Translations under genes and position numbers: made by a program
Notes under the pieces: generated by a model
The model's database searches: none
The model's input: only the letters and a program-made list of their open reading frames with translations
Told to the model about the DNA's origin: nothing
In this document: in pieces, positions 1-11,684 of the stretch
Numbering within the stretch: the stretch's first letter is position 1
Layout of the letters: each line of letters opens with the position of its first letter
Source: Lasiosphaeria ovina
Taxonomy: Eukaryota; Ascomycota; Sordariomycetes; Sordariales; Lasiosphaeriaceae
Assembly (NCBI GenBank): GCA_033439765.1
Contig: JAULSN010000009.1
Coordinates: 2,356,001-2,420,000 of the forward strand
Reading direction: 5' to 3'
Length of the DNA stretch: 64,000 bases

Positions 1-1
1 G

Positions 2-319
2 TTGAGCGAGACGGCCAGCATCTGCGAACAGCAGCAGATGGAAGACGAGAACAATCGGCATCATGGCGACGGGGGCGATGTCGCGCGTACGGAAGGAGCT
101 GCCAGCAGCAATTCCAGCAACGCCAACACGAGCTACCATCTGCAGACCCTTATGCGCGAGGATAAGTATCTTGTCGAGGGGCTGGTGGCCAGCCTCGGCC
201 GGTGCGTTCTTGGTTTGACGGAGAATGGGCGTGCCAGTGCCGAAAGCAGGATGTACAGACGGCGCATCGACGCCGCCAGGCGAATTCTGGAGGGGCTCCA
301 GGACATTAGCCCTGCTTAG
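2..319 (+). CDS. 3' end of an unidentified protein gene (partial)
   Basis: An open frame enters from the left edge and ends at a TAG codon, giving the last ~105 residues of a protein whose start lies outside the window. The first ~45 residues are polar and low in complexity (Q, N, S, D, H). They are followed by a compact, probably helical segment (LMREDKYLVEGLVASLGRC, then ...RRRIDAARRILEGLQ) that looks like a conserved C-terminal domain. I do not recognise the family. The next gene, MTD1, is on the opposite strand, so the two converge with an unusually long gap of about 2.1 kb. Coding character is supported by the ordered C-terminal helix and GC-rich codon use compared with the AT-rich DNA after the stop. 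Confidence 0.6.
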   Translation: MSETASICEQQQMEDENNRHHGDGGDVARTEGAASSNSSNANTSYHLQTLMREDKYLVEGLVASLGRCVLGLTENGRASAESRMYRRRIDAARRILEGLQDISPA

Positions 320-2446
320 GATCCACGGCATTTGCTCGCATAATCTTAACGACGCTACGTTTTGGGCTACATCTCTATTCTCGATATTTAATACTAGCGG
401 CCTGATCGATTTCTAGCGACAAAGTTTTCTGGGGCTGGGAGGCTACGGATGGGATATTTGGTCACGGGCATTCTTGGCGCGTCGTTTAATCATGTTGCGC
501 GAGACGAAAGCGCGCTTCAACACCTGGCGGTAATGGGACAGCACGGACGACTCGCCACGACTCTAGGAACGAGACACACGCGAGGATCGCTCTATGCTGA
601 ATGTGGCTACATTTGTTTTGGGGTTGCGTCTGCTGTGTTTGGGAAAGTACGCTTTCTCGTGCCTGAGATGAGGGCGACTTGTCTTCTTTCTTATTATCTT
701 CTCTTTGTCTGTGCATTTATTGTACTTTTCTTCCTCTTTTACTTTTTGGCAATTCAAAGCGAGCAGTGCGGGCGTGGAGGGATGGAAGACCAGCACAGAT
801 TTGTTAGACAGGGGCCTTTTTTTGTTCTTCCCTTCGTCCCTGTTTATATTTGTCGGGTTTTATTTTCGGTTCGGGAAGGTTTGGTTCGATACCCCAATAT
901 TTTATTCGTGTTCATCTTTATTATTATCATTTTATTATATTATATTTTTACATATTGACGACTTGACTTTAGTACCTCTTCGCGGGTGGTTTGCTTTTCG
1001 CGGCGGTTTTCGCATTTGTGGTAATGTTGACCGGCAGGCAGATGAATAAAGGTTTCCTTCTGTGGTGGAAAACGTGCGAGAGATGCCACATCGGGTGGCA
1101 GATGGGCGTGTCTGGATGTTTGTATCACGAGTAGGTGTTACACGTCCCCAGGGGGTTAGCTGCTCGATGATAAGCAGGCGGTCGTTTACGATAGGTACGG
1201 TAAGGGGATATCAGAAGATGGAAACTTGAAAGATTGAAGAGGAGCGAGCGGCGGATTAAGTAATTAATTATAATGATATAATTAATCTCGACTGTGTTTC
1301 TCTTCCTTCGTGCGTGTGTGTACGTAGCTATGTGTGTCTTTGCTTGTTTATCGGCTCTATTGAGGAGTGAGTTATCACCGTCTATGTATAGGTAGTATAT
1401 ATATATATATATATGAGGTTGACATGGATAATAATCACATCGGCTATATGGTGTAAAAGCTAGCTAGGTACCCACCTATACGTTTCAAGAGAGGTAGAGA
1501 GTGTGTCCGGGCGTGGTTCGAACGCATAGGCTGTCGCGTGCTGTGCCGATGCGGATGTCGCTTTTTTCTGTCTAGGCGGTCTCCCGCTGGGCCGACAAAA
1601 CCCGATATCAAAACAACGATTTACAGGAGACAGCATGGCGGACAGCTTCGGTGTCGACTCGTGGACTGCAGTGTGTGTGGAATGGAAAGGGAGAGAAAGG
1701 AAGTTAATTAGACGAGACACAGAGCCAAAAAGATGTCAACGTGTTTCGACGATTTATTTCTATCTTACTTCAATTTTGTTAAGCGAAGATATTCGTACTT
1801 TTCAGCTAATTCGCTGGAGAGACGGAGCTGGATTGGAACCTATATTCCTCTCTGTGTCTCTCTCTGCTTGTTTGTGTGTGGGCTTGTTTGTAGTCGTTTG
1901 TTTGCTTTCCCCCTGTGGTACCTGAGACATGTGTATCCATATCTAGCTAGGTATGTACCTGAGGCAGCGAGCAGTATGGCGTCTAGCGGTGCCACTTGTA
2001 TAGATAGCACCAAAGGACGTAGACAAGTTGGGTGAATCTAGGTTGATATCATTCCTTTTGGATGGATTGTCTATCAACTACTAACCGCAGGTGCAATGTG
2101 CTAGTTGGTATTCGCTGGTCTACTTACGAGCGCCAAACACCTGTACAGGTATCCATCTATATCTATAGACCGACCACCCTTTCTTTTCTTCTTGCCGTTC
2201 TTTTTTCGTTTCCTGCCGTTCAAATCTATGTGCTGGTATTTGATGTTCCGCATATTTTCTTTCTACAGTACCTTTTGTGGTTGGTTGATAGAAACCGACG
2301 ACATATCCCTCACGTTCTTGTTTTAGTTGCGAGACATCATGAGGAAAAAAGGAACAAAAAGAGAAAGAGAAAAGAGACAAAAAGAGAAATTCACCAAATA
2401 TTGTTACTATGATAGTTTTGTTATCTTCTTTTTATCTTCCACTCCC
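320..2446. other. Intergenic, 2.1 kb between convergent genes
   Basis: No convincing gene. The stretch is T-rich and AT-rich (especially 800-960 and 1250-1420) and contains a TA dinucleotide run at about 1396-1413. The open frames here (e.g. on the minus strand at 1460-1720) are short and have no recognisable domain. It presumably holds two 3' UTRs; an unrecognised non-coding transcript cannot be excluded. Confidence 0.5.
1396..1413. repeat. (TA)n microsatellite
   Basis: About nine uninterrupted TA units in AT-rich intergenic DNA. Confidence 0.9.
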
Positions 2447-3616
2447 CTACTGCTGCGCCGCCTCGGGACGCGGCCGGTTGGCGATGAGCCGCTGTTTACG
2501 AATTAGTGGACCAGAAATAACAATTATTGGGAAAGGGAATTTCTATTCCTGTCGTCCTTCAAACTCGCAGAAGTTATCTCACACCAAAGGAGCAACTCAC
2601 CACAAGATTTCTCAAGAGAACGGCAATCGTCACCTTGCCGATGCTGGGAACGTAGATGCTTGCCTTCTCCTTGACGGCGGGCCCGTCAAAGTTGCGGTAG
2701 CTGGAGAAGTTGACGCAGACGGCGCCGTCGCGGATCAGGTCGGTGGGGACCTTGAAGTTCTCAGTGGGCACGCCGCCGATGACGACGTCGCTGAGGGGCA
2801 GCACGTCCTTGAGCCCCCAGCCCTCCTTGTCGAGGACCTGGTGGCGCGGGGCGCGGATGCCGCTGCCGCGCGTGAAGACTTGGACGCCCGTGATGTCGAC
2901 GCTGTAGACGGTGGCGCCGTCGTTGGCCAGCAGGGCGGCGAGCGGGCGGCCGTTGACCTCGCTGCGGTTGATGACAGTGATGGTCTTGCCGAACAGGCGG
3001 TTGCCGTAGGCCAGGATGGGGTTGTAGATCTGCAGGTGCTCGAGGGCCTTGACGATGGCCAGCGGCGTGCACGGCAGGATCGACTTCTTGAGGTTGGCGG
3101 GCGGGTCCAGGAAGCGCACGTTGTGGTACATGTTGAACAGGTGGGTGTGGCAGAGCCCCTCAACATCCTTGGTCAGGGCCACCGTCTCCTGGATATAGCG
3201 GTCTTGCTGCTGGTTGTTGGGCCAGATAGGGTAGTAGACAATGATGCCGTCGACGGCGTCGTCCTGGTTTGCCGCCACAATGGCCTCCTCCAGGACTTCC
3301 TTGTTGACCTTGCGGAGGTCAAAGTCGAAGCCGCTGAACGGGCACAGAGAGGGCCGGCGGTCAGCTATCGAGGCTTGTCTTCTCTTCAAGGACTTTCAAC
3401 ATGCAGTACTCACTTCTCCTCGCATGTCTTCTTGGACCACTCGGCGTACTGCGCGGCGGCAGGGTCATCGTTGGCGAGAAAGGCAGCTAGAGTAGGCCTG
3501 GCAGCGGCTGAGCTCTGGACTTGTGCCAACGAGTCCCGGACCTCTGCGAGTAACTTCTTGGCGATGGTGTCGGCCAGGATGACCTTGCACGTCTTGGGGA
3601 CTTCCTGGGACGCCAT
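2447..3616 (-). CDS. mtd1: NAD-dependent methylenetetrahydrofolate dehydrogenase (Mtd1)
   Basis: Cytosolic enzyme of one-carbon metabolism that oxidises 5,10-methylene-THF to methenyl-THF with NAD+. Three exons in transcript order: 3616-3414, 3333-2601, 2491-2447, totalling 981 nt for 326 residues, close to yeast Mtd1 (about 320). The start MASQEV is chosen because the family begins here; an in-frame ATG further upstream is not needed. Visible family features are the YAEWSKK segment near residues 57-63, the VDGIIVYYP strand, DVEGLCHTH, the NRSEVNGRPLAALL nucleotide-binding region and the VPSIGKVTIA C-terminal strand. Intron 1 (80 nt, GTGAGT...TTCAG) restores EENGFDF; intron 2 (109 nt) restores LVRLIANRP before the stop. 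It is divergent from MET18 across about 1.2 kb. Confidence 0.95.
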
Positions 3617-4834
3617 GGCCTCAGCAGTCTCTATCTGGCGGCGACACGACAGTGCGCGAGAGGAAGCAATTAAGCTGCCGACGGACACGGAGCGACAGTC
3701 TATGATATCTAGCAGGTCGAGTAAGCAGATTGATCGCAGGAGCTCTCATCTCTTCCTAATCCTGGCTGCAATGGATGGCCGTGAATGAGCCCATCGCCGT
3801 GTTTCAGATTGGGCGACGCCAACCGGCTTGACAGCTGTTTTGCAAGTTGGACAGATAAGGTACCAAAGCCAAAGTAAAAAGTATGTCTAAGTTTAAGGGG
3901 TTGCTAGTGAGACTCAAAAAAGGGGAAGCCACTCACGCTTTTCGGGGTTGGTTGGGGTGCGAGTGGACAAAAGTATCCAATTCTTCAGCTGTTCCTGCCT
4001 GTCTTGTATAAGGTACGGTAAAGTAAGGCAAGGTAATGCGCAGGTACCCCGCGATTCGATTCCAATTCCGATTCCGGGAGGTGACACTATTTTGGAGCGA
4101 GGCACGAATACTAAGTAACCCGAGTCTCTTTAATTTGTCGAGCAGCTGAGAACTGGGATACGGCCAGGTTGTTGATTTAGCATACAATGGGAAATAAAGA
4201 CAATGGAACTAGTCACGCTGCTTGAGAGATTTTGGCCTTCTGCACAGTTATATACCCGGCGAACACTGTCAGTCGCCCACCCTTTTGCCATCCGTACCAG
4301 TCACCTCTGTGGGGTTCTCGCCGGACCGGATTGTGGCTGTCCCGCCTCCAGGGAAAAAAAATATTTCAGACCACTCGCCCGCCACCCTAGTTTGCCTTTC
4401 TTACCGATTGTGGCCTAGCGGGTCCCCTGTGCCGCCGCCCGGGAGTATCTCCAGCCTCACCGCCCGCGATAATCTTTTTACTGCCGCCGTGTCCCGCGGG
4501 GCAGCAGGGCGATAACGGCGCTTTAACGGGTGTCCCCTCACCTAAGGTAGGGGACCAAGCTTTGAAAGCAACAACGTAACCGGCTTTCCATAGGTTACTA
4601 ATTATAGTTTTCCGCGACTTGTTAACTTCCATTCCCGTTTGGTACCTACGATTTCCAGGCTGGATTCGCAATCACCATATCGTTGTCTGGATTCGAGATT
4701 TACATCCGGCCCCACGAAGATAACCGCCGCGTTCTGACGGGCAGCACTCTGTGCCAGCGCCCTGCTAGCCCGTAGCGCTGTGTTTCGCGCGTGGCGTGGC
4801 GTGTGTCAGCCGTGCAGAGGCTCGGAAGCTCAAC
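3617..4834. other. Intergenic, divergent promoter region mtd1/met18
   Basis: 1.2 kb between two divergent start codons, so it should carry both promoters. It contains small open frames but none with a recognisable domain. A loose AAGGTA/AAGGCA-type repeat lies at about 4009-4050. I see no clear TATA box. Confidence 0.5.
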
Positions 4835-7800
4835 ATGGAAAGCTTTAAGACCTGGGCACTGCAGTACGTGCTCTCCGACGACGAGGCTGCCCAGCTCGAC
4901 ATTGCCGGCCAAGCCGCAAAAGAGATCGAGGGTTCCCGGGCAAGCAGTACCGTGGTCGGAAATTGGGCTGCCTCGGTCCAACCATGGATGGCCACGGCGC
5001 AACCCGGCAATGACGACCAGATGGACGACGGGGACGACAGCGGCAATGGCGATATTATTGCGAGAGCCAAGGGTACGGGTCTCTCCCCCCCCCTCCTCCC
5101 GGGTCGTAGGTTGATGAGGCTGAATGTGCTGACCCCTCGTTCTACCAGCCCTGGGTTTCCTTGCCGCAACACTAGAGGCTCTCGACCGTAACATTCTTAG
5201 GACAGACCAAGTTGCCCGGCTGGTCGGCTTCTTTGGCGCCATGTTTTCCTACGACCACAAAGCTGGAATCACCGCCTCTACCAAGGCATTGCGCCAGCTG
5301 CGCGCCATGAAGAACTTCAAGCCCGACATGGGTGTCAAGGTGATCGAAGACGTGTCCAAAATCAAGGAGGACTTTCGCTTGCAGCTGGCGCCGACTAGGC
5401 TCGACATCTATGAGCTGTTTCTGGGACTCCTTGAAGACGAATCTGTCAGGAGCGAGCTGCAACATAAGTACGGCTCGTCTTGCGGCTTTGTGGTCGATCT
5501 ACTTCAGATATGTCAGCACGAGAGAGACCCCAAGAATCTTTTGGTCTGGTTCGAGATCCTTGTCGCTCTTGTGAGGAGCTACGATGCCTCTACCGAAGTA
5601 ACCGAAGAGATATTCAAGGCATTTTCGGCCTACTTCCCAATATCCCTGAGGACCTCGGCTACCCCCACTGGAATTACTGCCGAAGACCTCAAGAGCGCTC
5701 TCAGAAACTGCTTTGCTGCACACGGGCGGCTCGCCACCTTGGCGTTTCCATTCTTGATGCAAAAGCTGGACCAAGGGGATGCCGTTACCGTCTCCGTCAA
5801 GGTCGACATTTTGAAGACCATCAAAGCCTGCGTCGAACAATACGAGAACCCCCAGGTCAATGTTGTCCCTCACATTGAGAAGACATGGAGCTCCCTCAAG
5901 TACGAAGTACGAAATGGGGAGGTTAAAGAGACAATCGACGCCACATTGGAGGTGCTCCGGGCCATTGCCAACAAGGTTGATGGCACAAGCACACAAAAGT
6001 TCGGGGCATCCATGTTGAAAAACTACATTGAGCTTGTATTCAGCGACACTCGCGAGGACCTATCCAATTCCACATACACCAAGCAGGCAGGCTTGCTTCT
6101 TATGACGGTTGTAACTTGCAACGTTAGAGCCTACGTCCTCGAGAGTTCCAATCTCATTGAGTGCCTCCGACAGAATATCCGGCAACCCAAGTCTCCATCC
6201 CACACTAAAGATCTTGTTCTGCTTCTCAATTCCGTTTTAAGGGCTCGGATGGATCTTGTGAAGAACCGTGCAAACTTCAACCCCGAAGACGAGAAACTTT
6301 TGCAAGCCGAGTCCCATACACCCCTTGAAACCCTGTTTCACGACGTTTACCTTCCGCTCTGGACTAAGCGAATCAACGACCCAAGACTAGAAGAAGTTGA
6401 CGTTCTTAAGCAAGTTGCTCAAGGATTTGCTTTGATAGTACGTCAGCAAGCAGTAGGCCCAGACGGCCAAGTCTTGCTTCTGTCATCTGTCACCGTTTGC
6501 TCGGAGATATGTTCTCTCCTAACACAAAGTCTCACACAATGTCTTTCCCTAAGCTCGAATGACAACAATGTCCGCGATTCTGCTTTGGGAGACGAGATTG
6601 TGTTAGCCCTGCGGTCGGTTGTAATGAACTATACGGACGGATACGCGGAGTTCGCAAACAAGGCAAGGGCCGAAATCCGGAAGCGCGACTGGACAGTTCC
6701 TTCGAAACACTCGCTGAGAGCTCTTACAGATCTCGTTATGCGTCTGGCCTTCATTGGTTGCTCCGAGATACCCTCTGGTGTCGCCCTCGGTACACCGTCG
6801 CAGAAGCCGTTCTCACCTCTCCAGCACTTTATCACTCTTGCTTCGACTGCGTTGGAATTATTCGACACATCATCATTGTTAGGTGCTGCAAGACCTGGAG
6901 TTTCAGTGAAGGAGTCCCAAGTAAATGCATATATCATGGCTGCATTGCACGCTGCTATTTTACATTTTCGCGACGCGTGTACAGAAAAGTACAAACAAGA
7001 GGCACTGGCATCGTACTCTAAAAGCGATCGAGACTGGGTCGAAGAGTTTCGCCACATGCCGAGAGACTGGCTGCGCCAGCTTCAAGAAACAAACGGGAAA
7101 TCGGACGAGGCTCTAGCTTCTGTTACAGAGGGCAACCTGGAGGTGTACCGCCAATTTCTTCGACTTAGCTTGTTTATTGTCAGGTACCTATACCTAGCTG
7201 ACTCTACCGAGGAGTCATCAACCCCCTGGAGTGGACAGACCAGGATACAACTCGCCAACATAGCCGCATTCGTGGTTGGGAGTCTCGATGAAGGGCTACA
7301 GAAATCTTGCAAGCTAGCCTCCGAGGCCTTTAATTTATTCCGGGTGGATAAATCGCCTTCTATGCTGTCAGGTCCCAGGGACTCCCGGACAGAACCGTTA
7401 ACTCTTGGAATATTGAGGGGACTATGGCCGGGTGCTATGATTGAAATGGTGAGAATATCATATAAAAACTACCGATTTGGTTGACTGACAAATTCTGGCA
7501 GTACAAACCTGACGGCGTTGCCCAAACATTTATGTGCGACTCTGCCGGTGCTGGATCATTGACATCTCGAGAAAGCCAAATACGAGCGTCCATAGGACTG
7601 ATTCTTGCTAATAAATACAAAGGGGGGGCGTCAACTTCTGATCCCGATGGCCAGGTGATGGGACAGGTCATGGACTATTGGGGGAAGCAGTTACAGGTGG
7701 TGACCACGTCGACAAATATTAGCTCAACCGAGCTCGAGGCATTGATCACTCATGCCATGCACATCATAGCCGGAGCTACCGCCCGCCAAGATAAGAATGT

Positions 7801-8521
7801 GCTTGGTCTGGTTTCGGTGTTCCAAGAGGTGATTGCAAGCCAAAACGGCGGAACCGTTGCCCGTTCGATAGGAATTCTTGTCCAGAGCAACGACCTTCTT
7901 ACCCCGGAAAACCATGCGGTAGTTCGGCGCTTCTACAAGCAATGGGTCTACAGCAATCTTGCTAAGCCGTTGTACAACCTCGCATTACCCACCAAGAATG
8001 GGTCCGAGGCGGCGATACGATACACTGCTGCAATCCTGTCGATTGCCAGCAACTGCCCATTTACAGTGTACGAAGACGACCTGGAGCCGCTAATCCGGCT
8101 CATCATAACGGCTCTGGCCATCCGTACCAGCTTATCGAAGGACATTACCCGGTTGCAGGTGGTGCCGGCGCTTGAGATTCTCGTCGAGGTGCTGGCGAAT
8201 AACGCCGATTCTCTCAAAGGCCACTTGCGGGCCATCGTCGACTCAGCGACGGCAATCTACAAAGAGTCGTTTCACGAGCACCAAGAGAGGACCAAGCAGG
8301 ACTCCAAGCCAGCCAGCCGCGCGAGTGTCTTGCACATTGTCATGTGCCGCAAGCTAGTTCTGCAGCTGCTGGCTGCCCTTCCGAAAAAATTCGAAGTGCG
8401 CTACCTGCTTCCATTTGGGCGGGTGTTGCGGCGAACGCTGTGGGAGGCCTGCGGAGATCCGATCCGAGAGCTGCGGGAGACTGCACGCCTGGCCAGGAAA
8501 AACTGGCTCAAGATCGAGTGA
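4835..8521 (+). CDS. met18: MMS19/Met18 cytosolic iron-sulfur targeting factor
   Basis: Large HEAT-repeat protein that, in the family, is the scaffold of the CIA targeting complex delivering Fe-S clusters to nuclear DNA polymerases, helicases and TFIIH. Exons 4835-5072, 5149-7448 and 7502-8521 give 3558 nt, 1185 residues, in the usual size range for fungal Met18. The first intron (GTACGG...ACCAG) restores AKALGFLAATLEALDRN; the second (GTGAGA...GGCAG) is in phase 0. The N-terminal domain (roughly 1-330) carries the VARLVGFFGAMFSYDHKAG segment typical of MMS19. The C-terminal HEAT region ends in LLPFGRVLRRTL...RELRETARLARKNW, matching the family's basic C-terminal repeat. MESFKTWAL is chosen as start because it aligns with the helical N terminus. 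Identity is by pattern memory, but the two terminal domains agree. Confidence 0.88.
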
Positions 8522-9165
8522 TGAGTACGAAACGAGGCTCTCGAGTAGACCGAGCACCTGGGAATTACGCGAGGAAGACCACGGAGGCCGCAGCTCGTAA
8601 CCTAGACTGGGCGGTTTAGCTTAGATAGCTATATCGAAGGGCTTCCTTCAGGCAACCAGCTTGATGGCTGCCATTTCTTCTTTCTTGTCTTTGGAGCTGC
8701 CTTGAACATGCTGAAGTACCGAGGTTTTACTTGGGATGGCGATTTTGTCAGGGGTGCCGCACCCATCGGATATACATACATCATTCCTCATGTTGGGAAA
8801 TATTATCATTGGGGTTGTTGGCAAACAAGATGGGCACATAGCATACATATGTAGACGATAGAAAAAGCCTGGCGTGGTAGGACAAAGACGATATAACCGC
8901 TTCTACTTCTACGAAATAGTAAAACAGGTTGCGCCTCGGCCGTCACGAGTAATCGAGAAAGACAGAGCATACATCGCGGCTCGTGGGGTATCACTTTTCT
9001 TTGACCGGGGCTCGCGCGACTGATATTATCAGACATCGAGTTCAACAACAGGCCGGCTTCTATCATCTCGTCTCTTCTGTTTGTGAGGTTCCGTGGCTCA
9101 TTTTGAATAGCCCGCCAACAACCCAGAATGTTGTGTTTACTTAAGTAGCCTACCAGGCCTCCTTT
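8522..9165. other. Intergenic between convergent met18 and spc2
   Basis: About 640 bp between two stop codons; 3' UTRs are expected. The short frames inside have no recognisable domain. Confidence 0.5.
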
Positions 9166-10005
9166 TCAAGCTTTCCTCCGCTTGCCACCCTTTTTTGTCG
9201 GCCCCGGCTCAGCGCTAGACGATGCAGCCTCGGCGGCCGTCGCACCGCTCAAGTTCTTGGCCAAGGCTTCGAGCAGCTCGGGTGTATATGACGACGACGA
9301 CGACGACGACGCAGCGTCCTTTCCTTGAGAAGCAGTAGCGGAGAGCGTCTTCTGCTCGGCCTCGGTGGGTGGCGCCGCAACGCGCTTAGGGTCCAACTTG
9401 CCGACGACGGGCACGGCGCGCGCTAGCATGCTCTGGAAGGGCGGCGCGACAAAGTTGCCGGCCTCGTCGAACCACTCGGCAAACGAGCGCGTGAAGACGA
9501 GCTTCTCCGCCACCGCCTTGCCTTTTGCTCCTGCCCCCGCCTCGACCTGGACCGTCACGCGGTACTGCGGCGCCTGGCCCTTGGCCGCCTGCCGCTCCGA
9601 CGCCGTCCCGATGCGCACCGTCTCGCCTGTCGGCGCCCGCCCCACGTACACGGTCCCCTTCTCCACCGCCAGCAGCCAGAACGTTAGCGCCCCGTTGAGC
9701 ACCGTATACACGGCCACCGCCGCCGCCGTCGCCCACTTGGTGCTCTCGAACCCCAGCTTGTAGTCCCACAGGAAACACGCCGCCGCGACGGCGAAAGCAG
9801 AGTACCCCAGCGCCAGCCGCACGTCCGTCAGCCGGTGCGACTGCGTGAACTTGAGGCTGTTGAGGTAGTTGGGGATGGCGTCGTCGGAGGTGTTTTTGAG
9901 GTCTGTGAAGGGGTTCGGGGTTAGAAAGAGATATTCTCCAGGTCCAGGGACTGCATGCATACCTGCGACGTTGTAGACTGTGATCTTCTCTTGCGCGGCT
10001 GCCAT
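9166..10005 (-). CDS. spc2: Signal peptidase complex subunit 2 (Spc2/SPCS2)
   Basis: ER membrane subunit of the signal peptidase complex, which removes signal peptides and links the peptidase to the translocon. Two exons, 10005-9963 and 9902-9166, give 780 nt, 259 residues. The 60-nt intron (GTATGC...TCACAG) removes an unrelated stretch and restores VYNVADLKNTSDDAIPNYL, the conserved beginning of fungal Spc2. Two membrane segments are visible: LALGYSAFAVAAACFLWDY (about residues 45-65) and AAAVAVYTVLNGALTFWLL (about 75-95), as expected for the double-spanning family. The cytosolic C-terminal part has FTRSFAEWFDEAGNFV followed by a serine-rich tail and a basic end KKGGKRRKA. Divergent from emc3, another ER membrane protein gene. 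Confidence 0.93.
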   Translation of the reverse strand: MAAAQEKITVYNVAGMHAVPGPGEYLFLTPNPFTDLKNTSDDAIPNYLNSLKFTQSHRLTDVRLALGYSAFAVAAACFLWDYKLGFESTKWATAAAVAVYTVLNGALTFWLLAVEKGTVYVGRAPTGETVRIGTASERQAAKGQAPQYRVTVQVEAGAGAKGKAVAEKLVFTRSFAEWFDEAGNFVAPPFQSMLARAVPVVGKLDPKRVAAPPTEAEQKTLSATASQGKDAASSSSSSSYTPELLEALAKNLSGATAAEAASSSAEPGPTKKGGKRRKA

Positions 10006-10420
10006 GGTGGGCAGAATTTCGAGAGAAAAATTGGAGGGAACTAATTGACTGCAAGTTGCTGAAGGGTCGATCGTTCGTTATAATGAGCGACAGTCGGGTT
10101 GGGCGGTGGGATGAACAGGTAGGTCGGGAAGCCTCAGCCTGGTGGTGCTGATGGCATTGGGAACGTCCGTACTGGGTGCTGAAAGGCCACCTTGAAGGTC
10201 ACTGTGAAGTTCGCATGCTAAAGCTGGGCCGCCAAGCTCTAGGTGACAGGGGTCCATGCAGCACGGGCGGGCGGCTTAGCTAAGTTAACTAACGCCTGTG
10301 CAGCACAACAGCTGCAACGACACCTCTTCCATCTGGACGTCAGTTGCGAAATCGCCCGCCTTTTTTGACGTTGCGCCCATTGCGAAGCTATTCACGACAG
10401 GACACCCACGAAGCGCAAAG
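10006..10420. other. Divergent promoter region spc2/emc3
   Basis: 415 bp between two divergent start codons of ER membrane protein genes; presumed shared promoter. I see no gene and no unambiguous TATA element. Confidence 0.5.
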
Positions 10421-11492
10421 ATGGCTCAGGTTCCGGTGCAGACGATCCATAGGGATCCCCAGTTATTGTACGGCCCCTATGCGCTACCCCAACACAGCAT
10501 TGCCGTCTTCTTCCGCTGACATTGACATCGTGCGCTGCAGTTACTGGATCCTCTTGCCTATTACGGCCGTCATGGTACGCGCGCGAACCTCCTTTCCGAA
10601 GAACATGCGTTGCTCGTTCTTCTCGTCTCCGCAATGGCACGCTCACAAACCGAATGACAGATCTTGACGGGCGTGCTGCGGCACTACGCGACGGTGCTGA
10701 TGGCGTCGGCGCCGAAGAAGCTCGACCAGAAGACGACGCGCGAGCAGCGGGCGCTGCTGCGCGGGATCAACGTGCGGGGCAACTTCCATACGCTGGCCAA
10801 GCCGTCGTTCGACGTGCGGCGCGACGCGCTCACCACCGCCTACGAGTCGGGTGCCTACCTCAAGAGCCCCGAGAACCGCGGCCAGGCACCGCCCAACCCC
10901 TTGAGCGACCCCAGCTCCATGGAGGGCATGATGGGCATGATGAAGAACCAGATGGCCATGATCATTCCCAACACACTCATCATGAGCTGGATCAACGCCT
11001 TCTTCAGCGGCTATGTCATTAGTGCGTTGCTTCTCTATCTCTAGATGGCGGGAACATGGGCTGACAAGACACTCTGCACAGTGAAACTGCCCTTCCCTTT
11101 GACCATCAAGTTTAAGAGCATGCTCCAGGCCGGTGTGGCGACAAAGGACATGGACCCGCGGTGGATGTCAAGCATCAGCTGGTACTTTCTGTGCATTTTC
11201 GGCCTGCAGTCTGTTTTCAACTTTCTGCTCGGGAGCGACAATGGTATGTGTCTATCCTTCTTTCGCGTCGCCGCCTTTCTCGAGTTTATCGAAGCACGCT
11301 AACACGCGAGCAGCCGCAAGCCAGATGGCGCAGCAAATGGGCGGCATGGCCCCCAATGCTGGGCAGATGTTTGGCCCGGGCGTCGATCCCGACAAGCAGT
11401 TCCTCGCCGAGGCCGAGAACCTTGCTGTTATTGAGCACTATTCTGTCCTTGACGGGGTGGAGCAGCGTCTCTTAGAGGGTATCAAAGTGTAG
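10421..11492 (+). CDS. emc3: ER membrane protein complex subunit 3 (EMC3)
   Basis: Core insertase subunit of the ER membrane complex, a member of the Oxa1 superfamily that inserts tail-anchored and multi-pass proteins. Five exons: 10421-10467, 10541-10574, 10661-11021, 11082-11243, 11314-11492, giving 783 nt, 260 residues, the usual length. Intron junctions restore DPQLFYWILLPITAVM (first transmembrane helix, about residues 15-35), RHYATVLMASAPKK, GYVIMKLPFPLTIKFKSML and the WYFLCIFGLQSVFNFLLG helix. A methionine-rich stretch (EGMMGMMKNQMAMIIPN) precedes the second helix, as in other EMC3 proteins. The tail contains AEAENLAVIEH. Exon 2 is only 34 nt. It converges with rpc25 with 190 bp between stops. 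Confidence 0.95.
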
Positions 11493-11684
11493 CTTTTCTT
11501 TATTTTTTTTGTAAATAGCAGACTAAACTGCACTAGTACATACAAGCCTAGTCTTATAGACCAACTATCGTATGCGATGCAAGACTTGCTGCCGCTGTTA
11601 ATGTTGGATTTCTCTTTTGGACTCGCCCATAAATTGCCATTTTCCCCCTTCCTTTTCCCCAACGCCCCGAGGTACATCGTCCTC

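Noticed and set aside
1512..1530. GGTTCGAAC motif resembling a tRNA T-loop
   Set aside because: The bases flanking the loop do not pair as a T stem and no cloverleaf fits upstream.
2409..3788. 459-codon frame antisense to mtd1
   Set aside because: Shadow frame; it runs across both mtd1 introns and is rich in D/V/A as expected for the complement of GC-rich codons.
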